Program-made: the position numbers and the translations under genes
Assembly (NCBI GenBank): GCA_026261815.1
Contig: JAMPIT010000437.1
Span: forward strand, 1,116,001 to 1,180,000
Reading direction: 5' to 3'
DNA from: Monarcha castaneiventris obscurior
Lineage: Eukaryota; Chordata; Aves; Passeriformes; Monarchidae
DNA: 64,000 nt
The notes under the pieces: model-generated
What the model saw: only the letters and a program-made list of their open reading frames with translations
Databases searched by the model: none
Told to the model about the DNA's origin: nothing
Shown: positions 11,126 through 24,309 of the stretch, one piece after another
Numbering within the stretch: position 1 is the stretch's first letter
Layout of the letters: every line of letters starts with the position of its first letter

Positions 11126-14100
11126 CACCCAGGGCTCCCTGCCGCTGGAAAAGCGGCACCATTGTCACCCTGCCCCCGTAACAGTGACCGGCTTCACCTT
11201 TTTCATCCGCTCGGAGCTGCACCCGAGCCCTCAGCTGCTGAGACAGAGCAGGCAGGGAGCCTGGGCTGAACTCCCTTCCCCTTCCCAGCCACGCTCCGCC
11301 GCGTCCGCCCTCGGCGCTGGAGCTGCTCCAGAGGAGAAGGGCGAGCAGGAATTCTCCTCGCCCCGCTCTCTACAGAGAACGAGCTTGGGAACGAGCTGTT
11401 GATGGAGGAGGTTTCACTTGCTTCCTGAGTTCTCACACCTTCTTTAGAAGCACTGAGATTTCTTGCTCTGTCACCAGGGGATGTTTCTGCAGCCCGATAA
11501 AACCTGCGAGGTGCGGGCGCTGCTCGGAGCAGGTGTTAATGAGCGGCGCTGGCAGCTCCTCTGTCAGCACCCAAAGAACCGATGGAGAGGAAAGGACGTG
11601 CAAAAGACAGGCACTTTCCTGAGCCGGGGGTGACTGCGGTGCTCTGGAACCAGTTGTTCCCTGTTATCTCCTGCCGGGCAGGGAGGGACGGGGCGGCTCC
11701 TCCCGGGGGGACGCGGCCCCGACCCCTCCCCACCCTCAGCACGGGGAGCAGGAGGCTCCTGCGGGGCTGGGAAGCCGGCTCACCCGGGATCTGTGTCTGG
11801 GTCGGAGAGGGATGGATCCGGGCCTGGAACGGCGCTGGGAGCTCTCCGGAGCCGGAGCCGTGCCGGAGCTGTGCTGCTCTAGCTGGGCGAGCCCTGCACC
11901 CCTGGCCCTGCCTGGGGAGGGGATTCCTGCTCTTCCCTCTGCACATCGCGCCCCCCAAGGCTCTCACTGCTCCCACTTCCCTTCTTCCAACATGTCCTGG
12001 TTTCCCTTGCCCTGGGATCGATCTGCACCCCCTTGGAAGGGGTCGGTGATGAGGTGTGGGGCATGGCAGTGGTGGCTGCCCCAGCCGGGTTTGGGCACCT
12101 GCTGAGAGCACCGTGGGGAGACGTTTCTGTTTGGGCAGACTGGGGGGGAATGAGGAACCAGCAACAGCTTCAGCTGGGAACAGAAGCACCAAAATGCTCC
12201 TGAATGCTCCTGTTTGCTTCCCTGGGTGTGAGGAACAGAGGTTTGAAGCTTTCTCGTGAGCTGGTGCTAAAACCCATCCTGAAAGGAGACGGGAATTTCT
12301 GCACCCAGGCAGAGTTTGCTGTGACCCCGGCACTGGCAGGGCCCCGCTGCTGACCCTGCTTTAACCCCGGCGGCTCCAGCTCGTGTGTGGAGCGACCTTG
12401 GGGAGGAAGGAGCCGGCAGAGCTCCGGGAGCATCCCCTGGGCCCTCCCAGCCGTGTCTGTTCCTGCTCGTGGGGGCTGTTGCAACACCAGGACGTGGCGT
12501 GTGAGTTGTTCCGATTGTTCCTGCTGATACTCGGGGTTTATCCGTGTCTGCTGTTGCTCCATGAGCTGTAATCGGCTGGGCTGGGTGGGATCAGACGGAG
12601 CTGCCTCACTCCATCACCGGGGCTGAGCCTTGCAGGGAGCGCTGGCTGCTCTTCCCAGGCTGTTCCCCTTGTCCTTCCCCTCTCCACGCACTCGCAGCCT
12701 CTCCCTGCAGCCCGCTGGGCTCTCTCGAGGGGCTGCACCACAGCTGAGGAGCTCTAATGGCTCATTTGTCACTGATAAGGCTGCGATAACACCGCCAGAG
12801 CAGCACTGAATGTACAAACGCTGCGAGTGTTTGTTCTCAGCCGCGACCTCTGCACGGCACGGGCTGCCCAGGGCACGGGCTGGCCACAGCCTCGGCCAGG
12901 GGCACACCAGAGGGATGCAAACCTCGGGAAAACGGGAATAAGGTGCCAGCAGGGGCCCAGGCTGAGCTCCCCGGCAGAGGCAGTCACTCCACAGCTCCGG
13001 GGAGCAAAGCTCAGCCTGAGCTCCTCCGAGTGTCCCAGCCAGGGGCAATGAATGTGGTGGGACACCGTGATGCCTCCAAAATCCTCATCATCTCCAGTGG
13101 GCAATGGCAGAATGCAAGCAGGGAAAAGGCAGGATTCATCTCCCTGACTCTCAGGGATGCAGCACCAAACACCCCACTCCTGCTCAAGGAGCATCCACCA
13201 TCCCTGGAAGTGTTCAAGATGTGGCACTTGGAGATGCAGTTTAGTGGGAATGGGGGTACTCGGCCGAAGGTTGGAATTGGCAGCTTCTCCAGGCCTGGCT
13301 TGGAAGTGCCACGTGAGCATCAGCTGCTCCCGTGAGCTCAGTGTTCCCGGGTTGGTGTTGCAAACATCTGGCAGGCCGCTGTTTGTTTGTTTTTCCACCT
13401 CACACACATTTTCATCATTTCTGCTGGGGATGCTCCGGGGAGGCCGCGCTGCTCCGTGCTCCGCAGGAAGCCAGTCTAGCCAGGGCAAATCTGGGCTTGC
13501 TTTGGGAGGGAAGTCGGGAAGAATGAATATTTGCCCTGTGGCACCAATTTCCTGTCTAGCATTCTCCAAAACGCAGCTGGAGAAGGCCCAGGAACACAGA
13601 TGTGTGTGTGTGTGTGTGCCTGGCACCTCCTGGCAGGGCTGGGAAGGGGCCTTTGCTCTTCCCCTCGTCTTGTCAGAGCCCTTCCTCCCCCAGAATTCCC
13701 AGAATCAGCACTTTGCTGGGGAGCTCTTCTCCTCGGGAAACACCAGTTCATTATTCTGTTTAATGTCCCATCTGGCCCATGTGCGACAATGCAGATGCTG
13801 CCTCGGGACACGGAGTGATGCAATGGATGGCCTGGGAGGGAGGTCCCGTGGCTCTGGTGATCCCAGAGCCTCCCCCGGGCTGGGCAGGCACCTCCACACT
13901 GCTTAAGCTTTAATTGACAGTGAGTTGTACTGATTTCCTTTATGAGGCTGACAAGTGGCAGCTCAGTGCCATGTCCACTGCTGACATCCCAGTGGGATGG
14001 GAGGACAGAGGAATTGATGTTTGTTGCTCTGTAGTTACAATAATAACCAAAAACCACCCCAAACGTGATTTATTTTAAATGTGCCTTATCTGTAAATGAA

Positions 14101-14170
14101 ATTTTGTTGTGGGCTTCATGTAAAAGGCTTTTGATGCCTCAGGTTTGACATGTCTTATGAGTACAGGTTT
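11126..14170. other. Intergenic, unassigned
   Basis: Moderately GC-rich single-copy sequence with no CR1 and no recognised exon. There is a short (GT)n run at 13601-13617. An AT-rich patch with TTTAATTGACAGTG occurs near 13905-13925. I see no supported gene. Confidence 0.5.
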
Positions 14171-14173
14171 TAC

Positions 14174-14290
14174 AGGATCACAGAACATCCTGAGTTGGAA
14201 GGGACTCAAAAGCATCGTTGAGTCCAACTCTGGCCCTGCACAGGACAATCCCAACATCCCAGTATAGTCTATCTGATCACATCCTATCAC
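14174..14290 (-). mobile_element. CR1 fragment, other subfamily
   Basis: Reverse complement of the subfamily ending TTGAGTCCAACTC / CCTGAGTTGGAAGGGACTC; includes GGCCCTGCACAGGACAATCC. Confidence 0.8.
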
Positions 14291-14867
14291 TCCCACAGCA
14301 TCAGCTAACGAAAGCCGGCTTCATGTGGCCCCTAACAAAACCTCTCATCCACATTTTCACCTTCCTTCTCATGAAACTTAATTGAGAAAGCCTTTCTTTG
14401 TCACCTCAGAAACTGCTGGCAGTTGGTGGTTGTGGTTATGGAAATGCTTTATTTGAATAGTTATGGGAACAAGTTTCAGCCGAGGGCTTGGTTTGGCTCC
14501 AGCCCCGTTCTGGCAGTGCTGGAGCAGCTCTGGAAGCACTGGATGGATCATCCTGGCCCTAAGAGGCTCAGGGTCCAGCTGAGAGCAGCGCTCTCAGGTG
14601 TGAGCAGGGGCAGGATTAGCTGGGAGCACAGCAGATTGCTCAGATTAGCTCTGCCGGGGACACAGGCCCCGGGGGGAGATGCCACATCCCTGCGGAGCCC
14701 CTGATCGCTCCTGACACCGCGCTCCCGCCCGCAGCAGCCGCGGTGGCCGGGACACCTCGGCCCGCACGCCAGCCACGGGCACCAACACCCTGCAGCCTCC
14801 TCCAGCGGCAGCTGGCATTTGTTCTGAGCTCAGCAGTCCTCCAGGGCTGAGCCAGGACCAGAAACCC

Positions 14868-14957
14868 CAGCCTGGTTTGGGTTGGGAGCGACCCTAAAGC
14901 TCCTCCTGTTCCCCCCCTGCCCTGGGCAGGGACACCTTCCCCAGACCACGTTGTTCA
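14868..14957 (-). mobile_element. CR1 fragment
   Basis: Minus-strand match: GGTTTGGGTTGGGAGCGACC, CTGCCCTGGGCAGGGACACC. Confidence 0.8.
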
Positions 14958-14959
14958 GG

Positions 14960-16890
14960 ATTTAAATCTTACTTACAAATCAAGTACATGCTGAAATTCA
15001 AGTGCTCCCCTGATACCGTTGGGGGTTTGGATTTTATTCTTTTCCTGTTAAATCATGAGATGTGACAGCATAAATAATGTGACTGAGCATCTTTGGCAAT
15101 CTGGTCATCTGCAGCGTGTCTCGAGGCTTTTGAGGGGGGTAAAGCCAGAATAGCTGTGGCTGTTGGACTGAGCAAGGCTGTGGAAAGGAGATCAGTACCT
15201 GGTTTCACAAATAAGTTGATTTTTTCCATCTTCCAGCATCTGTTTTCCTTTTGCTGTGTCTCTGCAAGGCCAATTAACATTAATGGGATTTATATAAACA
15301 GACCCTTACAGGAGGACCTCATTAGCTCTTTCTTCCTGTGGTTTTCATTCCAAGTCGCTAAGTTTTATGGATTAGCAAGAATGCTAAAAAATATGGAAAA
15401 GCAATGCCGGCTATTGCCATACTGAAGTGCTTACTGAGTGAATTTAATGAGTCAGGTTTGGGAATGGATTGGCAGGTCCATAAGTAACCAGACCTCTGGA
15501 AAATCCATACCAAGGCAACCCGATCAGCCAGCTGTATAAATATCCCACTGACCTCTTCCTCTCGGACAGTGTAATTCCTGGGAAACTCTGTTTCCAAGGG
15601 AAATTCTCACAAACTTTGCTTTCCCAACCTGCCAAAGAGGAGTTTGCGAGGGAGTTACTCATGGGGGAAGGCCCAGAGGATCTCCTGGGTCAGCAGTGCT
15701 GCAAGGATTGCTGATTTCCTGGGATAACTGCGAGTCCCAACCATCCTCCACCCAAGTGAGCTGGGATTTTTGTGGGTGTTGTGTATTTAATTCAACTGTG
15801 AGAAACCTACAGCCCCTGACATCACTTCCCTGGCCTAGGGATGTTGGATTTTTCCCACGTTATGGTGGGATAATGAGATGTGTTTTCCTGTGTGGTCTCC
15901 CTAGGGGCCCTCAGGCAGGAGAGATCATTCCCTGTTTCCTCTTCTCCCTGTGAGTTTGAGGGAATGTAATGGCACGAGGGACCTGGGTTGTATCAGAGTG
16001 TGAATTTGCAGGTCAGACAGTGAAGGATCTGAATTCCAAATCTATCCTTGTGGCTTAATTATCAAGATCCCAGCATAAACGAACATGGTTGAACAGGAAT
16101 AACAGAACCATGATGGAGAACACAGAGGTTGGGAAATGCCCTCCTTTTTAGAGGCAAGTTTTGGAAATCTTAAATAAATGTAGGATTTAAACAGAGAAAT
16201 GTCCCTGTGCAGTAGCTATTTTGATATTCCCAGCTCACATTCCAAGCCCTGTTGTTTCAAAATGAGCTCTCAGGGTTGAATTTAACATCCTTGCTTTCAA
16301 AAAACCAAGCACAAAAGAGGACAAGGTTTCCTTTCTCGTTTTTACTGCTGTTTCCAGTCCAGCTCTGTAATACTATTTTTAGAACCATGTGTTTTAATGC
16401 TGTGGCATGAATTGCTGGGATTTCCCCTGGCTGATATAAAAGAGAGGATCTGCACTTTGGTATTAGCAGTCAGCCAGGAAATCCGTGCCTGGTGCCAGAA
16501 ATGGGCCTTCCTTCATAAATCTGTATTTATTTTCATTTCCTTGTGCAGCGGTGACGTGCCAGATCAGCTGTGCTGGTGTCCTGACACGTTCTGGAGTGCC
16601 ATGGAACAGCGGAGGCTGGCCTGGAAACCAGAGACAGGATTTGCCTCCGATTCACTGGGGACACGCACAGCTGGGAAACGCTGGTTTTCAGGGAAGCGGG
16701 GATGGGACTGTTTTCTGATCCCCATAAAGAACTGGCAAAAGGCACCTCCACAGGGAGCTTCACATTTGCAAGCATAAGTGTTCAATCCTGTCCGATCATC
16801 CTTAACACCTTGGCAGAATTATCTTTTATTGATCATAAGTTTATTACAAAGCAGGAAAGCTGTAATCCAGTGGGCTGAAATCAATGGAAC
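14960..16890. other. Repeat-free AT-rich intergenic block, candidate regulatory region
   Basis: Almost 2 kb without any CR1 fragment, AT-richer than its surroundings, between two CR1 copies. It includes long stretches of ordinary single-copy texture such as CCAATTAACATTAATGGG (about 15269). No exon is convincing. Whether it is conserved cannot be told from one sequence. Confidence 0.3.
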
Positions 16891-16894
16891 AATC

Positions 16895-17030
16895 CCTGGG
16901 AGTGTCCTAGGCCAGGCTGGACGGGGCTTGGAGCAACCTGGGATGGTGGAAGGTGTTCCTGTCCATGGCAGGGGAATGAGATGAACTTTAATGTCTCTCC
17001 CAACCCAAGCCATTCCATGATTCTATAATC
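16895..17030 (+). mobile_element. CR1 3' fragment
   Basis: Plus-strand copy with GCCAGGCTGGACGGGGCTTG, GGATGGTGGAAGGTG and the terminus CCAACCCAAGCCATTCC followed by the ATGATTCTATAAT tail. Confidence 0.92.
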
Positions 17031-17119
17031 CAGAGATCTGGATGCTCTTTCAGCTTGGCCTGTCTGAGCAAACCTCTCTTTCAGTGCAAAAAGAGGATTA
17101 TTCTGCCAATTTATCTGTT

Positions 17120-17240
17120 TCACCATCCCTGGAGGTGCCCAAGGGAGGCCTGGCATGGCACTCAGTGCTCTGGGCTGGTGACAAGTTTGGATTTGGTCTT
17201 GGAGGGCTTTTCTTACCTCAATAATTCTGTGATTCTAGGG
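17120..17240 (+). mobile_element. CR1 fragment, other subfamily
   Basis: CATCCCTGGAGGTGCCCAAG, GGCACTCAGTGCTCTGGG and CTTGGAGGGCTTTTCTTACC, then the AATTCTGTGATTCTAG tail, the CR1 subtype ending in CTTTTCCAACCT. Confidence 0.85.
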
Positions 17241-18654
17241 TTCAATCCACCTTCTGTGCAGTCTGTGAAGGAGAAAGGCTCTGTATAAATAACCTATAAT
17301 TACACCTCTCTGGATCCTAGTTAATTACCAAAACTCCGGTGTCCTGCTGCTGCTCAGGCTGGTCCCTTCCCCTCCACTGGGAAGGCTTTACAGGGTAAGG
17401 GTTACATGAAGCACTTTCTAAAGTTCTATTTTTGAGAGTCCTGAAAGGTGACACCTGTGTGTAGGTCATTGCCATCCTTAAAATAAACGTGGTGGCAGCT
17501 CCAGGCACTGTGACATTGGCAGTGAGCAGGGACACACACGGCACGGGGGGAATGGGACAGGCTCTTATCAGGGTTTCAGAGCACCAGGTACCGTGGAGCT
17601 TAATCCTGACAGGGCCTCAAGGTGTGACAGCTCAATAAATATTGAATGTGCCCTTAATCTTGGGGTGGGGAGTGCTGTACCCCCAGCAGGAAGTGCCGAT
17701 CCTCCCTCTGTGCAAGATACTACAGTGAGTATCTCCCACCGTATCAGCCCAGATATGGCAAGTGTACTCAGAGGGATATTGCACAAAGAGCAAACAGCAG
17801 CAGGGAGAGCTTTTGTTCCGCAGGCACCGAGCCCAGGTCAGCTGGTGACACACTGCAGAGCTCCCAAAATTGCAGGCTTGGCATCAGATCTGACTTGGAT
17901 CTGGAAAGGGAGGTTCTCTCCCCAAAAAGAGGGGCTAAGTGTGGTGCCCTCCCACAGAGGAACGGGGAGAAGGGAGAGTGCAGGGACAGTGGGACACGTT
18001 GTGTCCCCGTGAGCTGATCCCAGCGCCAGGCACCCCAAATCCCGCTGGGGGTTGTGGCTCTCACCCCACACACCTTGCGGAACAACCCATGGCCCTTCCT
18101 CTCACCCTTGGGAGAAAGGCCAGCACATAAAGGTCAGGGAGCTTAGGTTTGTGTGTAACTCTGGGTTCTGCAGGGAAGACAAACGTGGCTCGTGAAAGGA
18201 GGCTGCAGCGTGGGCTGCCAGGTTGGTCGCTGTGTGTGGGTTTCCCGTGGCGCAGCCGTGACTGATGCCCTGTGACAGCCCGTGCGTGGCGCCTGCTGCT
18301 CTGCTGGTGCAGCTGGGGACTCTGTCGCTTCTCACCATCACCACACGACAGCAAAACTCTTTGGGAATGGAATTTTCTGCGATGAAATGGAGGCGCATGA
18401 AAGCACTCGCCACAACTGCTGGGAATAAATTCACTTTTCGTTTATTCACAGCATTGTGAAAAGAAGTTGAATTCTGTAGTGCACTGTCCCTGTGCGATGG
18501 GACGGGGGTGTGGGGTCCTGAGTGACACCTTTAGTTTTAAGCCATCAGCTGCGGCACTTAAAGAGGGACCCACAGAGTGTGGCAGCACCGTGAGTCGCTG
18601 TAGGAACCCCAGGTCCAGCCTGACTTCCCAGCAAGGCTTGGTCATGCACAGTGA
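17241..18654. other. Intergenic, unassigned
   Basis: No gene, CR1 or tandem array is recognised here. Confidence 0.5.
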
Positions 18655-19030
18655 AGAGATCACAGAATCCCTGGGGCTGGAAAAGCCCTCCCAGACCATC
18701 GAGTCCAAGCTGTGCCTGATCCTCATCTTGTCCCCAGCCCAGAGCACTGAGTGTCCAGGCCTTCCTTGGACACCTTCAGGGATGGGGACTCCAAACCTCC
18801 CTGGGCAGCCCCTTCCAATGTTTAGCCCTTTCCATCACTAAATTCTTCCCGGTGTCCACCCTGAGCCTCCCCTGGCCCAGCCTGAGGCCGCTCCCTCTCC
18901 TCCTGTCCCTGTTCCCTGGGAGCAGAGCCCGACCCCCCCCCGGCTGCCCCCTCCTGTCAGGGACTTGTGCAGAGCCTCCTTTCCTCCAGGCTGAGCCCCT
19001 TTCCCAGCTCCCTCAGTCCCCCTCACAGGA
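18655..19030 (-). mobile_element. CR1 fragment, long
   Basis: Reverse-complement copy of the CR1 subfamily containing ATCGAGTCCAAGC, CCTTGTCCCCAGCCCAGAGC-type, GACACCTTCAGGGATGGGGA, CCTGGGCAGCCCCTTCCAAT and a C-rich 5' portion. Confidence 0.92.
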
Positions 19031-19504
19031 CTGACTCTGGATGTGGGTCGTTCTTGCGATTCCCCGGGGAGCAATTTCACCCCCGTGACATATCTGGGCC
19101 ACCTTTGGTGTGCCCTACCCTGGTGGCTGCAGGCTCCGGGGGCCTTTGGCCGTGGCAGGCTGTGGCTGAATCTCCTCCCAGCCCTCCTGCCCTGCAGCAT
19201 CCTTAGGCAGGTTCGGGCTCTGTGCTGGCCAGGAACCTCTTCAGCCCACAAAACCCCTCTGGCAAAGTGTTATCGCCATGGCGTGTCAACACAGCTTCGA
19301 AATGGTGGCTGCAGGTCACCAGAGATGGGGACAAAGCTGCTGGTGACATGTTGTGTAAACAGGAAGAAAATCTGCCTGTTCCCTCGGTGACTCCATAGTG
19401 ACTGGGAAACACTGTCCCATTTCACAAGCCTCCCCAGCCTCTCGCGGGTCACACACACGGTTTGCTTTCCCCAGGAGCCACGGACACCTCTTTGTGTGCC
19501 TCTG

Positions 19505-19600
19505 ACAACACAGAATCACAGCTGCTCGGCCTGGAAAGGACCTTAAAGCTCAGGGACCCCTGCCAGGCAGTCCCTACTCTTGTTCATCATCTCAACAGCT
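19505..19600 (-). mobile_element. CR1 scrap
   Basis: Starts CACAGAATCACAGCTGC, GGAAAGGACCTTAAAGCTC, then diverges. Confidence 0.65.
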
Positions 19601-21340
19601 CTGGGCCTTCTGCTGGCAGCTGTGCCAAGTTCATCAATAGCTTTTATTTGGGACAAATCACAAAGAAACCTAAAGCTTTTAAGGCAATTTTATCTAAAAT
19701 CTCCTTTCTTTAAATTTAGGATACTTTGAAATAGCAAACAGCTTATGGAAACCATCACTTGCTGAGAGATTCACAGGAAGGGGGGCAAAGTTTGTGATGC
19801 TGAGCAGTTCTAGAGGAGACCCAAAACAACCACCCTGAGGGGTCTGCAGCTCCTTGTGCAGGGTTCTGTTGCAGAGCCCTCAGAAAACAGCCAGCACGGT
19901 GAGGTGCTGGCTGCCACAGCTCCTGCACCTCCCTGAGCTCCACAAGCTGCCAGCTCACCCGGCATCAGAGCCACAGGTCATCTCAGGTGGCCACGGGTCA
20001 CCTCAGGTGGCCTTAGGCCACGACAGCCGAGCTCTTGGTCAGGACAGTACAGAGGCAGAGTCAAGTCCAACTCCTCTGGCCTTCACCCCCGCCAGTATCC
20101 ACCTTTAGATGCCAGAAATAACCACTTTTGCACTTCAGTAAACATTATCTGTATTTGGATGTTAGCTGGGGTCTTGCCCTTACTCCTTTTGAAGTCAATG
20201 GGTTTGACAGATGAGGAAACAGGTTCTAAAGCAAAGCAAGAAAAAGCTTATTCCACCTTATTTTCATCCCAGCTCCGCACATATAAGGGTAGGGCTGCTT
20301 TTTAACAAGTCTGTTGTAGCAACAGCCTGCAATCAACACACATGTGCTGTTATCTCTTTGTGGGAGATAAATTTAAATTGTTGGGCCATGCCATAGAAAT
20401 GCAACATTTGCATTTTCCTATCAGGATGTGCCAGGACACTGCAGGGCAGTCGCAAAGCAGGAGCTGGGCAGTGAAGTGAGGTGGAGGAAAGAGCAGCCTG
20501 AGCTCCTGCTCAGCACTATATACTGCTGTTTAAAACTATTTCAGAGGGGAGGGAGGGGAGCCCAAGCAAAGCTCCAGAACCGTGTCAACAGTAGGTATCA
20601 TAACACAATCTCAGGGCCGGCAAAGACTCTCCTCAGTATTCCTTATTCCTCCCTTCGCTGTTGGCTGGGAGACCCAGGGGTTGTTTTTGCCTGCTGGGTC
20701 TCAGAATGATGCACACGCACTGATCTTGCCCCCTGGATTCAAGTCAGCCCCACCATCCTCCTCGGGATGCTCCATGCTCTAAATGTCCTGGCTTCCTTCC
20801 GTTGTGTTTTCTCTTTATCTTTTCCTGTTTTACAGTGACTCCACGGTTCCTTCGTCACTGCCTGGTGTTTCTTCCAGTAGCTCACCAAGGCTGTAACATC
20901 TGTCTTGTTTCATCCATCCTTGTCCCCTTCCAGTGGGGAGGGCTTTGTGTGCAGTTTCTGTTTTGGCAGGATTTTCAGGTTTGGGTTTTTTTAAAGCCAG
21001 CAGTAGAAACATTTCCCTCCCTCCAGCTTCCATGTTTAAATTAGGAAAGAGCAGCTCGCTGGTGGCTGGGGGGAGCAGGGAAGATTGATGGCGTTTCTGC
21101 AATCCCATGGGAGTTCCCCAGCAGGCTCCTGGGAAACTGCTGAGCCCTGCACGGATGAACCTCACCCTCATGGTAACAGTTCTGTTTTGCCTGAGGAGGC
21201 ATCAGGAGTGCCACCATCATTGTCACCCAGGAGCATTAGGAGATCTTATGGATATGCCCTTGAATGCCTAAAAATAGAGAACAAAACCTCCAACCCCTCT
21301 GCACCGTTTCCCAGGGGGTTGGGCTTTTGTTTGGACGTTT
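19600..21340. other. Intergenic, repeat-poor
   Basis: Single-copy sequence without a recognised gene. 20110-20420 is AT-rich and has a perfect octamer word ATTTGCAT (20406-20413), CATGTG (20341-20346) and two GATA words nearby, so it is a weak candidate enhancer. Confidence 0.35.
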
Positions 21341-21344
21341 TGAC

Positions 21345-21560
21345 AGGACAAGAGGAGGTTCAGGTTAGACATCAGGAGGAATTTCTCCATGGAAAGGGTT
21401 GTTCAGCATTGCCCAAGGAGGTGGTGGAGTCCCCATCCCTGGAGGTGCCCAGCAAATGACTGGATGTGGCACTCAGGGTTCTGGGCTGGTGGTATTTGGT
21501 CAGTCGAAGGTTGGACTCAATCCTGGAGATCCATTCCAGTTCTCATGATTCTATGATTCC
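21345..21560 (+). mobile_element. CR1 3' fragment, other subfamily
   Basis: AGACATCAGGAGGAATTTCT, CATCCCTGGAGGTGCCC, GGTTGGACTCAATCCTGG, then the tail CATGATTCTATGATTC. Confidence 0.93.
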
Positions 21561-21564
21561 CTCC

Positions 21565-23250
21565 CCAGACCCCATCCTGCTGACTGGTCCGTGCCCATGC
21601 CTGACTGCTGGAGCTGCCTGTGTGCTCTGCATTCCCTCTTCACTCCAGCCCTGTAATCTGTGATGCTTTTCCTGGCACCCTTCCCAAGTCCTCTTGCTGC
21701 CAAGTCAGACTCAGTACAAGCGTCTTGTATTCCCTTTCAAATCCTTTCCTATCGTGGCAAATAAACCCACTGTCCACACACACACTCCTGATATTATCCT
21801 TGACAGCTCTTCACTTCTGGCACTCAGCTGCTGCTTAATCATATGGTTTCTTTCTCTGAGTCACCTCATGTGCTCTTGCAGCCAAGAGCTTGACTTTGAT
21901 TTGGCAATGTCACGGCAGGAGCACATCCCTCGGGATCCCATTGCTGCCCTGCATGTCCCACTGTCACCAGCGCGCTCCTCTGTGCTCTGCTCTGGGCCGG
22001 CATCGGTGCCTCTGGAGAGCGGGACCATCGCCTCCCCTCTGCCTTCCCGCACACACCACCGGCACCCTGCTCCACCCCGCTTTTCCTGACTTTATAACTG
22101 CCCTGCTGCTTTGCAGAGTTTCTGTTCTTTGCACAGAGCGACCTGCCTGACCTTGACTCCCAGGTAGCCCTGGCGCTCAGATCCCTTCTCCAAACATCCG
22201 TCCGCTGAGGCCCCTCTCCCCCCACGCTCTCGTCCTTGTGACATTTGCAAAGAGGGGGCAAGCGGAGCAAACCAAACAAACCCAGCAAATACCGCTGGAA
22301 AAGGGGAACCAACGCGATGTGCAGGGAGCACCGGGAATAACCTTGCTGCCTTCCGAGCCCTGTCCTTCCCCTGACCCCTCCTGCCGCACGTCTGCTCCGC
22401 GCTGCGGGCCCGGCACGGGACCCCCCGCTCCTCCCCAAATCCCCCGTGTACCTACGGAGCGATAACCGAGCTCTGCTCCTCCCTAGGAAAACAACCGGAG
22501 CTTCCCAGAGGAGCTGTTTGCAGACAACGCTGCAAACCCGCTTCCCCGCGCCGCTCTTTGTACTGAGCAAATAAAAGGGCAGCCTAAAGCGAGACGGCTG
22601 GGATAAAAGTTGGATTTCTCATTGTCCAGGGAATGCTGCAGGTGTGGACACACCTATTCACCCTCCCAGCCCCCTGGCCGGTCCTGCTTTGTGCGAAGAG
22701 GGTGTTGGTGTTTATTGCCTTTTTCCCCAGCTGCCCACTGGCACGGACTTTGCTCCTCCGGGCTGGGATTTCTAAGCAGCGGGAGGCTTTCCACGTGTGT
22801 TTGAGAAGGTACAAAGCCTGCCGGAAAACAATGGAAATAGCTGCCTTATGACTGCTGCGTGTCACGCACTCGGTTCTTGCCCGTTTCGTTTGTCCTTGGA
22901 GCTGCTCGCGCCGCCTGGAACCTGATCCCGAGCGGTGCCGGGCGCTGGGGCTGGCACGAACACCGGCACCGTGCCATGGGGACAGACACGGCCACACTGC
23001 GGCCCGGCCGGAGCTCGAGGCCTCGGGCAGGGGCTGACGGACCCCTCTGAGCCCACCGCAGCCCGGAGCCACCGCGGATGTGTGGAGCGGGCTGTGGGTT
23101 CCATGAGGAGCGGGGGATTTGTGGGGGCTTCCTGCTGCGAGGAAACGGCTGCTTCAGAGCTGAGTGCGGTGGGAGCGGCTTCTCCCGTGCTCTGCTTCTC
23201 ACAGGGCCCCGGTGTGGCAGCATCTCGGCACGGCCCTGCCTGGTTCTCCA
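21565..23250. other. Intergenic, unassigned, becoming CpG-rich
   Basis: No recognised gene. CpG density rises after ~22.2 kb. Several open frames run on both strands through the GC-rich part, with none showing family resemblance. Confidence 0.45.
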
Positions 23251-23254
23251 CACC

Positions 23255-23690
23255 TCCAGGACAGGATCTCCCCAGATCCCCTCGGACAGGCTCCCTGTGT
23301 GCAAGCTCCCCTCAGACCCCAAGGGCAGGATCTCCTTTATTTCCCCTACGATTTTCTCCCCTCAGGACCTAATCTTCTCATCCACAGGCTCCCCTTTGTC
23401 CAATCTCCCTTCAGGTCCCCAAGCACAGGATCGCCTCTATTTCCCTCAGGACTGGATCCCCTCATCTACTCCTTCAGGACAGGCTCCCCTCAGCCCTCCC
23501 CAGGACTTGATCGCCCCAGAACCCTCTAGGACAACCTCCCCTCAGCCGTCCCAAGGGCTTGATCGCCTCAGAACCCTCTGGGACAAGCTCCCCAGGACTT
23601 GATCGCCTCAGAACCCTCTGGGACAAGCTCCCCTTAGCCCTCCCAAACACGGGATCCCCAAGACTGGATTCCTTCAGATCCCTCTGGCCA
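23255..23690. repeat. Degenerate GC-rich minisatellite
   Basis: Irregular units of CTCCCCTCAG-(A/C)CC-CTCTRGGACARG type, mostly 27-45 bases. The cleanest pair is the 40-base unit starting CTTGATCGCCTCAGAACCC at 23558 and again at 23598. Confidence 0.85.
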
Positions 23691-24113
23691 AGCCCCCTTC
23701 AGCCCCTCCTCAGCGGGCTCAGCCGGGGGTGGCGGGGGACGGAGAACCGGGATGCAGCAGCTTCCATTCCCCCGTCCTTCCCTGCCTGCTGCGTGCTGCC
23801 GCCCGCCTTCCCCCCCGCTCCCCCCCGCTCGCCGCCCGCGGTGATCCAAGCTGAGCTCACGGCCGCGCCTCACGACACCCTGGCCCGGCACGTCAGCCCC
23901 GCCATCGCGTGAGAGCCGCCGCCCGCCGCCGCCCCCCCGCCCCGCCGCCATCACGCACGGCGGGGAACAGCTGCCGGCACGGCGCGGCATAGAAACCCCG
24001 CTCCCAAACCCCGCTCCCCAGCCAAGGCGGGCCCTCGCCAGCTCCTATTAATGCAGATCTTAATTAATGACCCCCCGCGGGGGGCGAGCCGCCTTTCACA
24101 CGCAACACATTCA

Positions 24114-24135
24114 CCCCCCCCCCCCCCCCCCCCCC
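24114..24135. repeat. Homopolymer run of 22 C
   Basis: Uninterrupted poly-C on the plus strand inside the CpG-rich segment. Its length should be treated as uncertain in any assembly. Confidence 0.95.
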
Positions 24136-24309
24136 TTTAAACCACTTCGCCCGTGCTTGGAGTGGAAGCACGAAGAGGTTAAAATGGAGGCGGGGGCGTG
24201 AGGCGGCTGCCAAGGCGGGATTAGCGCGGCTCGGAGCTCGGCACGCAACGCGGGACGGGGCACGGCGGCCACACGCGAGGGACCCGCGGTGACACGCGTG
24301 GCAACGCCG

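Noticed and set aside
10580..11222. Open frames over CR1 copies, also at 32.8, 44.7, 53.5, 55.5 and 62.1 kb
   Set aside because: They read the non-coding 3' end of CR1, recur in every copy, and contain no reverse transcriptase motif.
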